Below, one piece after another: positions 1 through 5,981 of a stretch of DNA of 9,030 nucleotides. The DNA is from Thermoanaerobacter sp049701115 (lineage in GTDB: Bacteria > Bacillota > Thermoanaerobacteria > Thermoanaerobacterales > Thermoanaerobacteraceae), in contig NZ_JBNATX010000051.1 of the NCBI RefSeq assembly GCF_049701115.1, positions 1-9,030 of the forward strand, read 5' to 3'. The translations under genes were made by a program, and so were the position numbers. The notes under the pieces were generated by a model. The model saw only the letters and a list, made by a program, of their open reading frames with translations, was not told the origin of the DNA and did no database searches. Numbering within the stretch: position 1 is the first letter of the stretch; each line of letters begins with the position of its first letter.

Positions 1-11
1 AAATACTTCAT
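1..11 (-). CDS. Start of next gene, probably ABC-2 permease (cut by window edge)
   Basis: Only the first three codons (Met-Lys-Tyr) and part of a fourth are visible. The ATG at 11-9 overlaps the TGA of the upstream ATPase gene in an ATGA arrangement. A very strong ribosome binding site (GGAAGGAGGAG) lies about seven bases before the ATG, inside the end of the ATPase gene. Such overlap is typical of translationally coupled subunits, and an ABC-2 type ATPase without a fused membrane domain needs a membrane partner. The permease identity is therefore inferred from position only; no diagnostic residue is in the window. Confidence 0.5.
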
Positions 12-979
12 TTGTTTTCTCCTCCTTCCACAAAACTTTTGAATATCTCTTCAAATGGTTCTCCTAAATTGTCTATCTCAACCGGTATTACAGAAAATTT
101 TCTAAAGATATCAAATACATCGTATATTAGTTCGGGCTTTTCAAATGTAAGCTCCAATATATCTGTGTCTATATTCCCTTCATAAAAACCTATTTCAACG
201 CCTTTTATGCTTTTTAATTCATCTAAGTATTCACTTTCTCTATTTTTTCTTAAAGTAAATCTATATTTAGCATAAGAAATTTTATGTCTGAGCTCTGAAG
301 AAGTCCCTTCTGCTACCACTTTCCCTTTATTGATTATCAAAATTCGATCAGACACTTTCTCAATAAATCTTAAGTCATGGGAAGAAATGATAAGGGTAGA
401 TATTTCTTTTAATTCTTTTACCAGCTTCTCTACTTCAAATCGCGTTATAATATCAAGCCCGAGGAGGAGTTCATCGAGTATTAAAAGTTTTGGCTTTGTA
501 GCAAGTGCACATATGATAGCGGCTTTCTGCTGCATCCCTCTTGAAAGCTTGCCCACTTCTTCTTCCAGTTTGTCCTGTATCATCAGCCTCTCTGCCCACA
601 TTTCCATGTCATCTTTTACTTCTCTTGCAGACTTCCCTCTCAAATTTGCAAAGTAATAAACGTTTTCTCTAACAGTCATATGCCAGTATAGATTTCTTGA
701 ACCTTCAAGTAGTGTCCCTATTTCTTTCATTACCTCTCTTTGAGCTTCAGGCATATCTTTCCCAAATATTTGTATACTGCCTTTATCGGGGGAGACAAGG
801 TTTAAAAGCATTTTCACAGTCGTCGTCTTCCCTGCACCATTTGGACCTAGGAGTGCAAAAATTTCATTTTCTCTTACAGCAAAAGATACTCCATCCACCG
901 CTTTTACTGCCCTCTTGCCTGCCCCAAAAGTCTTTTCCAAATTTTCTGCCTTAATGACTATTTTGTCCTCCATTTTCAT
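8..979 (-). CDS. ABC-2 type transporter ATP-binding protein
   Basis: Stand-alone nucleotide-binding subunit of 323 residues that would power a separate membrane permease, in the style of drug or peptide exporters and immunity pumps (DrrA-like family). Visible motifs are Walker A GPNGAGKT (about 45-52), signature LSRGMQQK (about 145-152), Walker B LLILDE (about 165-170) with its catalytic Glu, and the switch His in SSHD (about 201). The Q-loop region reads GTLLEGSRNLYW, with Glu where many ABC proteins have Gln. The D-loop side reads DELLLGLD instead of the commoner DEPTxGLD. A C-terminal extension of about 100 residues follows the ATPase core, as is usual for this subfamily. I chose the ATG at 979 because GAGGTG lies just upstream of it; the GTG at 985 is part of that site, and an ATG at 973 is also possible. 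The gene overlaps the next one by four bases. Substrate unknown. Confidence 0.9.
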   Translation of the reverse strand: MKMEDKIVIKAENLEKTFGAGKRAVKAVDGVSFAVRENEIFALLGPNGAGKTTTVKMLLNLVSPDKGSIQIFGKDMPEAQREVMKEIGTLLEGSRNLYWHMTVRENVYYFANLRGKSAREVKDDMEMWAERLMIQDKLEEEVGKLSRGMQQKAAIICALATKPKLLILDELLLGLDIITRFEVEKLVKELKEISTLIISSHDLRFIEKVSDRILIINKGKVVAEGTSSELRHKISYAKYRFTLRKNRESEYLDELKSIKGVEIGFYEGNIDTDILELTFEKPELIYDVFDIFRKFSVIPVEIDNLGEPFEEIFKSFVEGGENK

Positions 980-1071
980 AATCACCTCTATTTCTGATAT
1001 TTTGTAAATTTTTATAACCTTAGCCTAGTTAAATCCAAAAAATTTAGGTAATATTGCAACTGTGCTATACT

Positions 1072-1092
1072 TTCACGCAAAGTGAAGTTACA
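1072..1092. promoter_or_regulatory. Candidate operator/promoter upstream of the ABC-2 ATPase
   Basis: A dyad TTCAC-GCAAA-GTGAA (1072-1086) lies about 95 bases before the ATPase start. On the minus strand it sits between TTGTAA (a -35-like hexamer at 1093-1088) and TATAGC (a -10-like hexamer), with 18 bases between them. It is joined directly to AGTTACA (1086-1092), which is also one arm of the larger dyad at 1296-1312. A repressor site placed over the promoter would fit a regulated efflux operon. Another possible -10, TATAAA, lies nearer the gene with a poor -35. No regulator gene is visible. Confidence 0.35.
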
Positions 1093-1143
1093 ATAAATTA
1101 TATGACAATCCTCAAACCAGAAAGCACTATTATTGTAAATAAG

Positions 1144-1269
1144 CTATAACTTTTTCAATTCCATACTAACAAACTTACTTCTCCCAGTAAAATGCCAAAA
1201 TCTTTGAAAAATCCTCCCAACATTTCGTTTTTGCGAAGTTGTCTGTATTTTTCTTTCTCTTTTTTTCAT
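1144..1269 (-). CDS. Tiny open frame of uncertain status in the spacer
   Basis: An ATG at 1269 preceded by GGTGAT opens a basic 41-residue frame ending in TAG at 1144-1146. It starts MKKREKK and matches no family I know. A run of seven A follows the ATG. Dropping one A would switch to a frame ending in TGA at 1155-1157, which would encode a 37-residue peptide with a charged N-terminus and a hydrophobic second half (MLGGFFKDFGILLGEVSLL). The second version looks more like a protein. The region may be a decayed small gene, a slippage-controlled gene, or chance. The ribosome binding site is weak and unusually close to the ATG. Confidence 0.2.
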   Translation of the reverse strand: MKKRERKIQTTSQKRNVGRIFQRFWHFTGRSKFVSMELKKL

Positions 1270-1295
1270 ATATCACCAGTGAAAAAAATTAATTT

Positions 1296-1312
1296 TGTAA
1301 CTGTAAGTTACA
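1296..1312. promoter_or_regulatory. Perfect 7-base dyad TGTAACT-GTA-AGTTACA
   Basis: A perfect inverted repeat with a three-base centre lies 23 bases after the MFS stop and 27 bases before the small open frame. Read on the minus strand it is followed by an AT run ending in seven T, so it could be a weak terminator for the MFS gene. The stem is only seven pairs and AT-rich, and the T run is not directly adjacent, so a transcription-factor site is at least as likely. The arm AGTTACA recurs at 1086-1092 beside the other dyad in this spacer. The rest of 986-1334 holds nothing else I can name. Confidence 0.4.
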
Positions 1313-1334
1313 GAGTTTCATCCATGACGTTTGA

Positions 1335-2570
1335 TTATTTGTTTATTAGAGCTGTATTTCGAAAATAATAACCAATTTTTCCTATGGGTATAAATGTAAC
1401 CAATAAAAGAGCAGAAGCTATGATAAAAGTAAGTTTTGGATTGCTTGAATAAAGAATACTTCCAACTACCGGCCCTAAAATAAACATCATATTCCACACA
1501 GCCATCATTCCGCTGTAAATAGTCGCTCTAAACCTATTCTCAGAAATCTTTGCCATCATCACATCGTATCCAATTGAATGAAAAACTCCTAATCCCGAAG
1601 ATATTATTATAGCCAAAACTGCAACAAACGGCAAATGTGTAAGCGCAAAAACTAATAAGAAAGCTCCTGAAAGAACATTTCCTAAAATAAGGCCATTTAA
1701 AAAGCCATAGTTATATCTATCCACAACTATTCCTGCTACTGGTGTAAGCAATAGTTGGATCAGTCCTAGTAAACTAAATATCAGACCTATTTTCGCACTA
1801 TCAAGTCCAAAATTTTCTGTTAGATAAGGAGAATAGTAATTCCCACACATTGCAAGTGATAAACCATTGAGTATTATCAAAGTAACGATAGATAGAATAC
1901 ATAATGAACCCAACATTTTGACAGCGTTTATTGTATCTTTTAAATGTTCAATTAAAGATATGTTCTCTCCTATTGACTTTAATTGCAAAGTTTCTTTAAG
2001 TTGAAGCCTTAGCAATATTGAAATAGCAGAAAACACTGTCATGGCAATCAATGCTTCAACAGGTTTTGTTTTAAAAAGAATTCCTATAAATGAAGAACCT
2101 AAAATGCGACCCATGAGCCCTCCAAAAGAAACTAATGAAAGTGCTTTCCCTCCATCTTCCTCTGAAATTGATTCTGTTATCAAAGCCAGAGTAGAACCTG
2201 AAGAGATTCCGCTTAAACCATATATAAAAATTGTGGCAATCATCCCAATTATAATGAAATTCAAACTCCCCTCCCAAAAAGCAATAAAAAGTAATAAACT
2301 TCCAATAGTATAAAAAAATGAAGATATAACTAGCATTATTTTTCTTCCAAATCTATCACTGAATTGCCCTCCTAATACGGCGATAACTGTATCGCCTAAA
2401 TTAGCAATTGAAAAGGAAAGCCCTACAAGAAATGGTCCTCCTCTTTCCATCAAAAGCAAAGGTAAAAGCCATCTCATAGGTCCATCCATTAGCCCTATAG
2501 CCATGTTAGATAAAAACATAATAGCAATATTTCTTTTGCATAGTAGAGAAAAATAGGAAATTTTTCTCAT
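1335..2570 (-). CDS. MFS family efflux transporter
   Basis: Integral membrane protein of 411 residues, the normal length for a 12-helix major facilitator; hydrophobic segments spread over the whole length support this. The hallmark loop between helices 2 and 3 is present as GGQFSDRFGRK (about residues 67-77), and a degenerate version, AGIVVDRYNYG, appears at the matching place in the second half. This drug:H+ antiporter-like layout suggests proton-driven export of a small molecule or peptide; the substrate is not readable. The ATG at 2570 has AGAGGT about six bases upstream, and the gene begins five bases after the stop of the maturase remnant, so the two were probably co-transcribed. With the IS upstream, its present promoter is unclear. 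No frameshift or stop is seen. Confidence 0.88.
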   Translation of the reverse strand: MRKISYFSLLCKRNIAIMFLSNMAIGLMDGPMRWLLPLLLMERGGPFLVGLSFSIANLGDTVIAVLGGQFSDRFGRKIMLVISSFFYTIGSLLLFIAFWEGSLNFIIIGMIATIFIYGLSGISSGSTLALITESISEEDGGKALSLVSFGGLMGRILGSSFIGILFKTKPVEALIAMTVFSAISILLRLQLKETLQLKSIGENISLIEHLKDTINAVKMLGSLCILSIVTLIILNGLSLAMCGNYYSPYLTENFGLDSAKIGLIFSLLGLIQLLLTPVAGIVVDRYNYGFLNGLILGNVLSGAFLLVFALTHLPFVAVLAIIISSGLGVFHSIGYDVMMAKISENRFRATIYSGMMAVWNMMFILGPVVGSILYSSNPKLTFIIASALLLVTFIPIGKIGYYFRNTALINK

Positions 2571-2575
2571 ATTCT

Positions 2576-2800
2576 TTACCTCTCAACCCATACTAATGGT
2601 TTACTTGTCTTCATTTTCTCTTCAAACGATTCACTTACCAGTTTATAAGCTATTTCAATACCATGTTCTGAAATCTTTTCAAAAAGATAGTTTATAATCT
2701 CAAAATTAAATTTACAATAAGGAGATTTTTCCAGCAATGTTCTTGATAATCCATATACTGCAGCAGGACAATTAGCCCCACATAGGATGTTAAAATAATA
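2576..2800 (-). pseudogene. C-terminal remnant of a radical SAM/SPASM peptide maturase
   Basis: An open frame of 74 codons with no start runs from the IS edge to a TAA just before the MFS gene. It begins YYFNILCGANCPAAVYG and has another cysteine at SPYCKF about 18 residues further on. The order hydrophobic-CGxxCPA, a Gly, about 15 residues, then (Y)C matches the end of SPASM domains, where these cysteines ligate an auxiliary iron-sulfur cluster in peptide-modifying radical SAM enzymes. Such enzymes are usually 350-500 residues, so the radical SAM core and most of the SPASM domain are missing. The helical tail ends in SKPLVWVER. The open frame is clean, so the cut is probably not ancient, or the MFS gene still depends on translation through it. 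The family call is pattern-based. The alternative is an unrelated cysteine-containing protein. Confidence 0.5.
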
Positions 2801-2811
2801 TTGTGTCTGGT
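2801..2811 (+). repeat. Left terminal inverted repeat of the IS
   Basis: TTGTGTCTGGT, the exact reverse complement of 3955-3965. The transposase ATG follows five bases later. Confidence 0.8.
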
Positions 2812-2816
2812 GTATA

Positions 2817-3922
2817 ATGAACTTGCCTGCTCAAGATCATTCCCGCCCTGCTTTAAAGAAACTCCTTGAAGATTTACTTGATTGGTTTATTCTTAACGTG
2901 AAATCTATCTCATGAAAAATGATAATGATAAGGGTAATGGCTTTTACAACAGAAAACTTGCTCCTCCTTGAGGTAACTTAGAATCTTCCCCAAGAACTCG
3001 TACAGGTGAGTTTAGGCCTAACATCCTCCTTAAACCTATAAAAGGATTGATGAACCATATACTGAACTTCTTATGTCCCTTGTTATTAATGGTTACTCAG
3101 AATCTTCTCTCCTTTCTACCCTCAAAAACCTTCAACTGCCTTACTCTGAACAGGAACTCAATAAGATTAAAAATGACCTTAAAAGCGAATTGGATCTTTT
3201 TAAACAAAGAGAATTGCCTGAAGCTGTCTTTGCTCTAAATTTATGCCTACCATTGTGAAATTAAAGATGGCTCAAAAGTTAAAAAAGCTGCCTGTTACAT
3301 AGCCCTTGGTATTGACATGGAAGGCAAAAAAGATATCTTTGGCTTGTACACCTTCTTCGGCAAAGAAAACAGAGCCGACTGGAATAAAATCTTCGAAGAT
3401 CTAATAAACCGTGGGCTTAAAAAAGTTTTAATAGTTGTCAGTGATGATTTCCCAGGTATAATTGAAACAGTCAAGGCCGTATATCCTTATGCTGACCACC
3501 AGCTCTGTTTTGTCCATCTTCAAAGAAATATTCGTAAATCCATGACCAAAGCCGATGCTTCCAAATTCAACAAAAAACTCAACAAAATAAAGCTCTCTTC
3601 TTCATTTGATGAGGCTTTAGATAAATTTCAAAATCTTTGTAATATATTCAAAGAGAGATACAGCCGTTATATGAATCTCCTTATGGAAAAAGCAGAGTAT
3701 TATTTAGCCTTTACTAAATATCCTGAATCCTTAAGAAAAAATATTTATACCACTAATGTTGTAGAAAGTGTAAACAGCCTGATTGAGAAAATTCGCATAA
3801 AAATGGGTGGATATTTCAATTCCATTGAGGTCCTTGAAATTAATATTTATATCCAGAGAAAAAAATTTAAAAGAGACAAAATGAATAAAACCAGTTCCAA
3901 TGATAAATGGCCATATCTATGA
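2817..3922 (+). pseudogene. IS256/Mutator-type transposase, multiply frameshifted
   Basis: DDE transposase of the Mutator-like (Transposase_mut) family, now in several pieces. The first frame starts at the ATG at 2817 (MNLPAQDHSRPALKK) and hits TGA at 2913. The next runs on from about 2912, with an internal TGA at 2969 where a Trp codon would be expected in TPWGNLE-like sequence. A third runs from about 3050 to 3258 (MSLVINGYSESSLLSTL), and the last is open from about 3239 to TGA at 3920. The last piece keeps the second catalytic Asp (VVSDDFPG), the CxxH motif (HQLCFVHL) and the catalytic Glu (TTNVVESVNSL). The first catalytic Asp, normally in IDAYH, lies at the third frame break, where the sequence reads I-Y-A-Y-H, so it is gone. 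The protein cannot be active. Confidence 0.9.
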
Positions 3923-3954
3923 AATACAACAACTTTTCCAGTTACGTTACTTTA

Positions 3955-3965
3955 ACCAGACACAA
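3955..3965 (-). repeat. Right terminal inverted repeat of the IS
   Basis: ACCAGACACAA, the exact complement of the left end. It lies 33 bases after the transposase stop codon. Confidence 0.8.
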
Positions 3966-3966
3966 A

Positions 3967-4020
3967 ATTCTTGACAAGTCTCATTGTAGAAATTGACAGT
4001 TTCTTACCTAATTTTTTATG
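3967..4020 (-). pseudogene. Possible RiPP precursor leader with damaged start, cut off by the IS
   Basis: Right after the ABC exporter stop there is AGGTGGTGAT, a good ribosome binding site. About ten bases further the sequence reads CAT-AAA-AAA-TTA-GGT. Adding one G after AT would give an ATG and the frame MKKLGKKLSISTMRLVKN, which then runs into the IS. MKKLGKK is a common start for leaders of clostridial radical-SAM-modified peptides (for example the CLI_3235-class precursors), which lie next to a SPASM maturase and ABC exporters, as here. The core peptide is missing. The internal ATG at 3984 remains but has no ribosome binding site. This is an inference from a short motif, spacing and context; the one-base lesion could also mean it was never a start. 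Confidence 0.35.
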
Positions 4021-4037
4021 TTAATTTCTATCACCAC

Positions 4038-5771
4038 CTATACCACATATATTCCCTCTTCCTCTATACGCTCTTTTCCCTTATCCAGCTTCTCTATATT
4101 AAACAAACTGTAAAAATATCCTTTCATCTTCATTAAATCATCAAACCTTCCTTTTTCCACAATCCTTCCATCCCTTAATACTATTATCTCGTCATACCTT
4201 TTGAGTAGCTCACTCCACAACCTGTGCGTCACCACTATCGCCGTTATGTCCATATCCAGTATCGTCTTCTCTATCAAATACGCCGTCTCATTGTCCAATG
4301 CCGCTGTCGCCTCATCCAGAGCCAATATTGACGCATTTGTTATTACTGACCTCGCTATCGCTATCCTCTGCCTCTCCCCTCCTGAAAGAAGTTTCCCTCC
4401 TTCTCCTACATCACTATATATCCCCTCTGGCAATTTCTCTAATAACGGTCCTAATCCTGCTATCTTTGCCGCTTTTACTACTTCTTCATCCGTGTATCTG
4501 TCATTAAATAAAGTTATGTTGTCTTTTATTGTCCCGTCAAATATGAACACATTCTGATGTAATAGTGTTATTATCTTGAATAGGTCTTTCTTGTCTATTC
4601 TCCTTAATTCTATCCCATCCAGTTTTATTTCCCCTTCATAGTTTTCATATTGTTTTAAAAGTAATTTGAGTATTGTGGATTTCCCTGCTCCACTCGTCCC
4701 TACTAATGCATACTTCCCTCCTTTTTTGATTGTGAAGTTTATGTTTTTAAGAGCTTTTGTCTCCCCTGTGTAGCTAAAAGATACGTTTTTAAATTCTATT
4801 GAGTCGTTAAAAGATTTTACCGGTATATAATCATTCCTCTCTTCCTTTTCCTGTAATACTTCATTTATCTTCTGTGATATGCTCTTTAAGGAGAGTATCC
4901 TATTGAGATTTTGACCCATACTGTATATTGGCATAATTATGCTATTGCTAAGCTGCACACAGGCAATCATTGTTCCTAAAGTCATCTCCCCTTTTATAGT
5001 AAAGTACAAACCTACTGCAAATACAGAGAGGAAAATAAAACTACTTAAAATTTCAGACATAGTGTCAGAGGTATTTAAAAGTATGCTGTATTTAAGCTTT
5101 TTATCTTCCACATCTTCATTAACTTTCGAAAACTTCTCATGTACTTTATCCTCTATCCCGAAGCTCTTTATCACTTCAAGTCCTGTAAGAGTATCTTTAG
5201 ATTCTATAGTAAAAAGTTCTAAGCTCTCAGAATAATCGTTTCTCATTTTAGCAATCTTATCATCAAAAATGCGAGGAATTATTACACTAAGAATTGCCAT
5301 GAGTATTATCATCACAGTTATTTTGTAACTTAATATAAATAGAGAAATTAATGCAGCCACAAATCCTACTGCACTGCCTAAAAGCCTAAAGAAATTGTTA
5401 AAATAATCCTCTTCTACAATCTTTACATCATTTGAAATAATTGAAATATACTTACCTGTATTAACTTCATTAAAATGTTCCACATCCCTTTTAATGATTG
5501 CTCTAAATAACCTGTCTTTTAAGTATATCAGAGTTTTTTTCATGTAATGAAATCGAGTTGTTCTATTTAACCATCCAACTACTGCTTCCAATATGGTAAA
5601 CATTACTGCGAATTTGACAACAGAATAAAATTTCACCAAATCACGTGTAGTTGCTACATCTATGAGTTTTTTATAAATAAAAGCAAAGTAAATATTTATC
5701 AATACAGAAGCTACTAAGAAAAATACTGCAAGCACAAACTCTTTTTTGTACTTGAATAAAAATTCTCTCAT
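4038..5771 (-). CDS. ABC exporter with fused membrane and ATPase domains (second intact copy)
   Basis: Half-transporter of 577 residues, the normal length for a type IV exporter. Six membrane helices fill roughly residues 10-300 and the nucleotide-binding domain the rest. Motifs are all canonical: Walker A GTSGAGKST (358-366), Q-loop LLHQNVFIF, signature LSGGERQR (about 460-467), Walker B ILALDE (about 481-486) and the switch His in VVTHR (about 514). No C39 peptidase domain precedes the membrane part, so it would not itself cleave a leader. The ATG at 5771 has AGGAGTG about ten bases upstream. It has its own promoter module at 5811-5889 after the terminator of the upstream exporter, and is followed within 20 bases by the putative peptide leader, which suggests peptide export. 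It may work as a homodimer or pair with the 5982-7706 product. Confidence 0.92.
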   Translation of the reverse strand: MREFLFKYKKEFVLAVFFLVASVLINIYFAFIYKKLIDVATTRDLVKFYSVVKFAVMFTILEAVVGWLNRTTRFHYMKKTLIYLKDRLFRAIIKRDVEHFNEVNTGKYISIISNDVKIVEEDYFNNFFRLLGSAVGFVAALISLFILSYKITVMIILMAILSVIIPRIFDDKIAKMRNDYSESLELFTIESKDTLTGLEVIKSFGIEDKVHEKFSKVNEDVEDKKLKYSILLNTSDTMSEILSSFIFLSVFAVGLYFTIKGEMTLGTMIACVQLSNSIIMPIYSMGQNLNRILSLKSISQKINEVLQEKEERNDYIPVKSFNDSIEFKNVSFSYTGETKALKNINFTIKKGGKYALVGTSGAGKSTILKLLLKQYENYEGEIKLDGIELRRIDKKDLFKIITLLHQNVFIFDGTIKDNITLFNDRYTDEEVVKAAKIAGLGPLLEKLPEGIYSDVGEGGKLLSGGERQRIAIARSVITNASILALDEATAALDNETAYLIEKTILDMDITAIVVTHRLWSELLKRYDEIIVLRDGRIVEKGRFDDLMKMKGYFYSLFNIEKLDKGKERIEEEGIYVV

Positions 5772-5810
5772 ACAGGTCTTTCACTCCTTCATAATAATAG
5801 AGTTGCCAAT

Positions 5811-5889
5811 TCTCCCTACTCCCTTTACTTTTCCTTCTCTTACCTATATAATATATGGTAAATTAAACATTTCAACCCGAATTGATTCT
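5811..5889 (-). repeat. Promoter module, copy A
   Basis: About 79 bases that match 8011-8090 along their whole length with roughly ten substitutions and one one-base gap. The outer ends (GATTCT/AATTCGGG on one side, CTACTCCCTTTAC on the other) are identical. It covers the promoter and the first part of the transcript leader, so both exporters in this cluster are probably transcribed in the same way. Confidence 0.85.
5848..5875 (-). promoter_or_regulatory. Sigma-A type promoter for the 4038-5771 exporter
   Basis: On the minus strand TTGAAA (5875-5870) is followed after 16 bases by TATTAT (5853-5848). It lies about 75 bases before the exporter start and just downstream of the terminator of the previous gene, as expected for a new transcription unit. 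The -35 and -10 hexamers are conserved in copy B while the spacer between them has changed most. Confidence 0.7.
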
Positions 5890-5933
5890 ATTATGATTTG
5901 GAGGCTTTTGGAAATGAATTGAAAGATATACGC

Positions 5934-5959
5934 AAAAAAGGGCACTGTCTCCAGTGCTC
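5934..5959 (-). terminator. Intrinsic terminator after the 5982-7706 exporter
   Basis: On the minus strand GAGCACTG-GAGA-CAGTGCCC forms a GC-rich seven-to-eight-pair stem with a four-base loop, followed at once by six T. It begins 23 bases after the exporter stop codon and precedes promoter module A. This separates the two exporters into distinct transcription units. Confidence 0.9.
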
Positions 5960-5981
5960 ACAAACAATTAATAAAAAAACA

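Larger units (their letters stand above)
2801..3965 (+). mobile_element. Degenerate IS256-family insertion sequence
   Basis: An element of about 1.17 kb is bounded by inverted repeats TTGTGTCTGGT (2801-2811) and ACCAGACACAA (3955-3965), with one transposase gene filling almost all of it. The length is slightly below the usual IS256 range. The bases flanking the two ends (AAAATAATA on the left, AATTCTTGA on the right) are not a direct repeat, although this family normally makes an 8-9 base target duplication. That absence suggests that at least one flank was lost by a deletion starting at the element or by recombination with another copy. It is the only plus-strand gene in the window and separates two remnants of the interrupted operon. 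Confidence 0.85.

Noticed and set aside
330..656. Plus-strand open frames opposite the ABC-2 ATPase (also 697-954)
   Set aside because: They are antisense to a gene with complete ABC motifs, are rich in Ser and Leu as expected from antisense of coding DNA, and lack sensible ribosome binding sites.
2793..3973. Target-site duplication around the IS
   Set aside because: The flanking bases share only loose AT-rich similarity, with no 8-9 base identity at any reasonable choice of boundary.
4201..4557. Plus-strand open frames within the exporters (also 2041-2313, 4939-5235, 6175-6510, 7237-7425, 7766-8065)
   Set aside because: All are shadows of well-supported minus-strand genes with no recognisable motif of their own.
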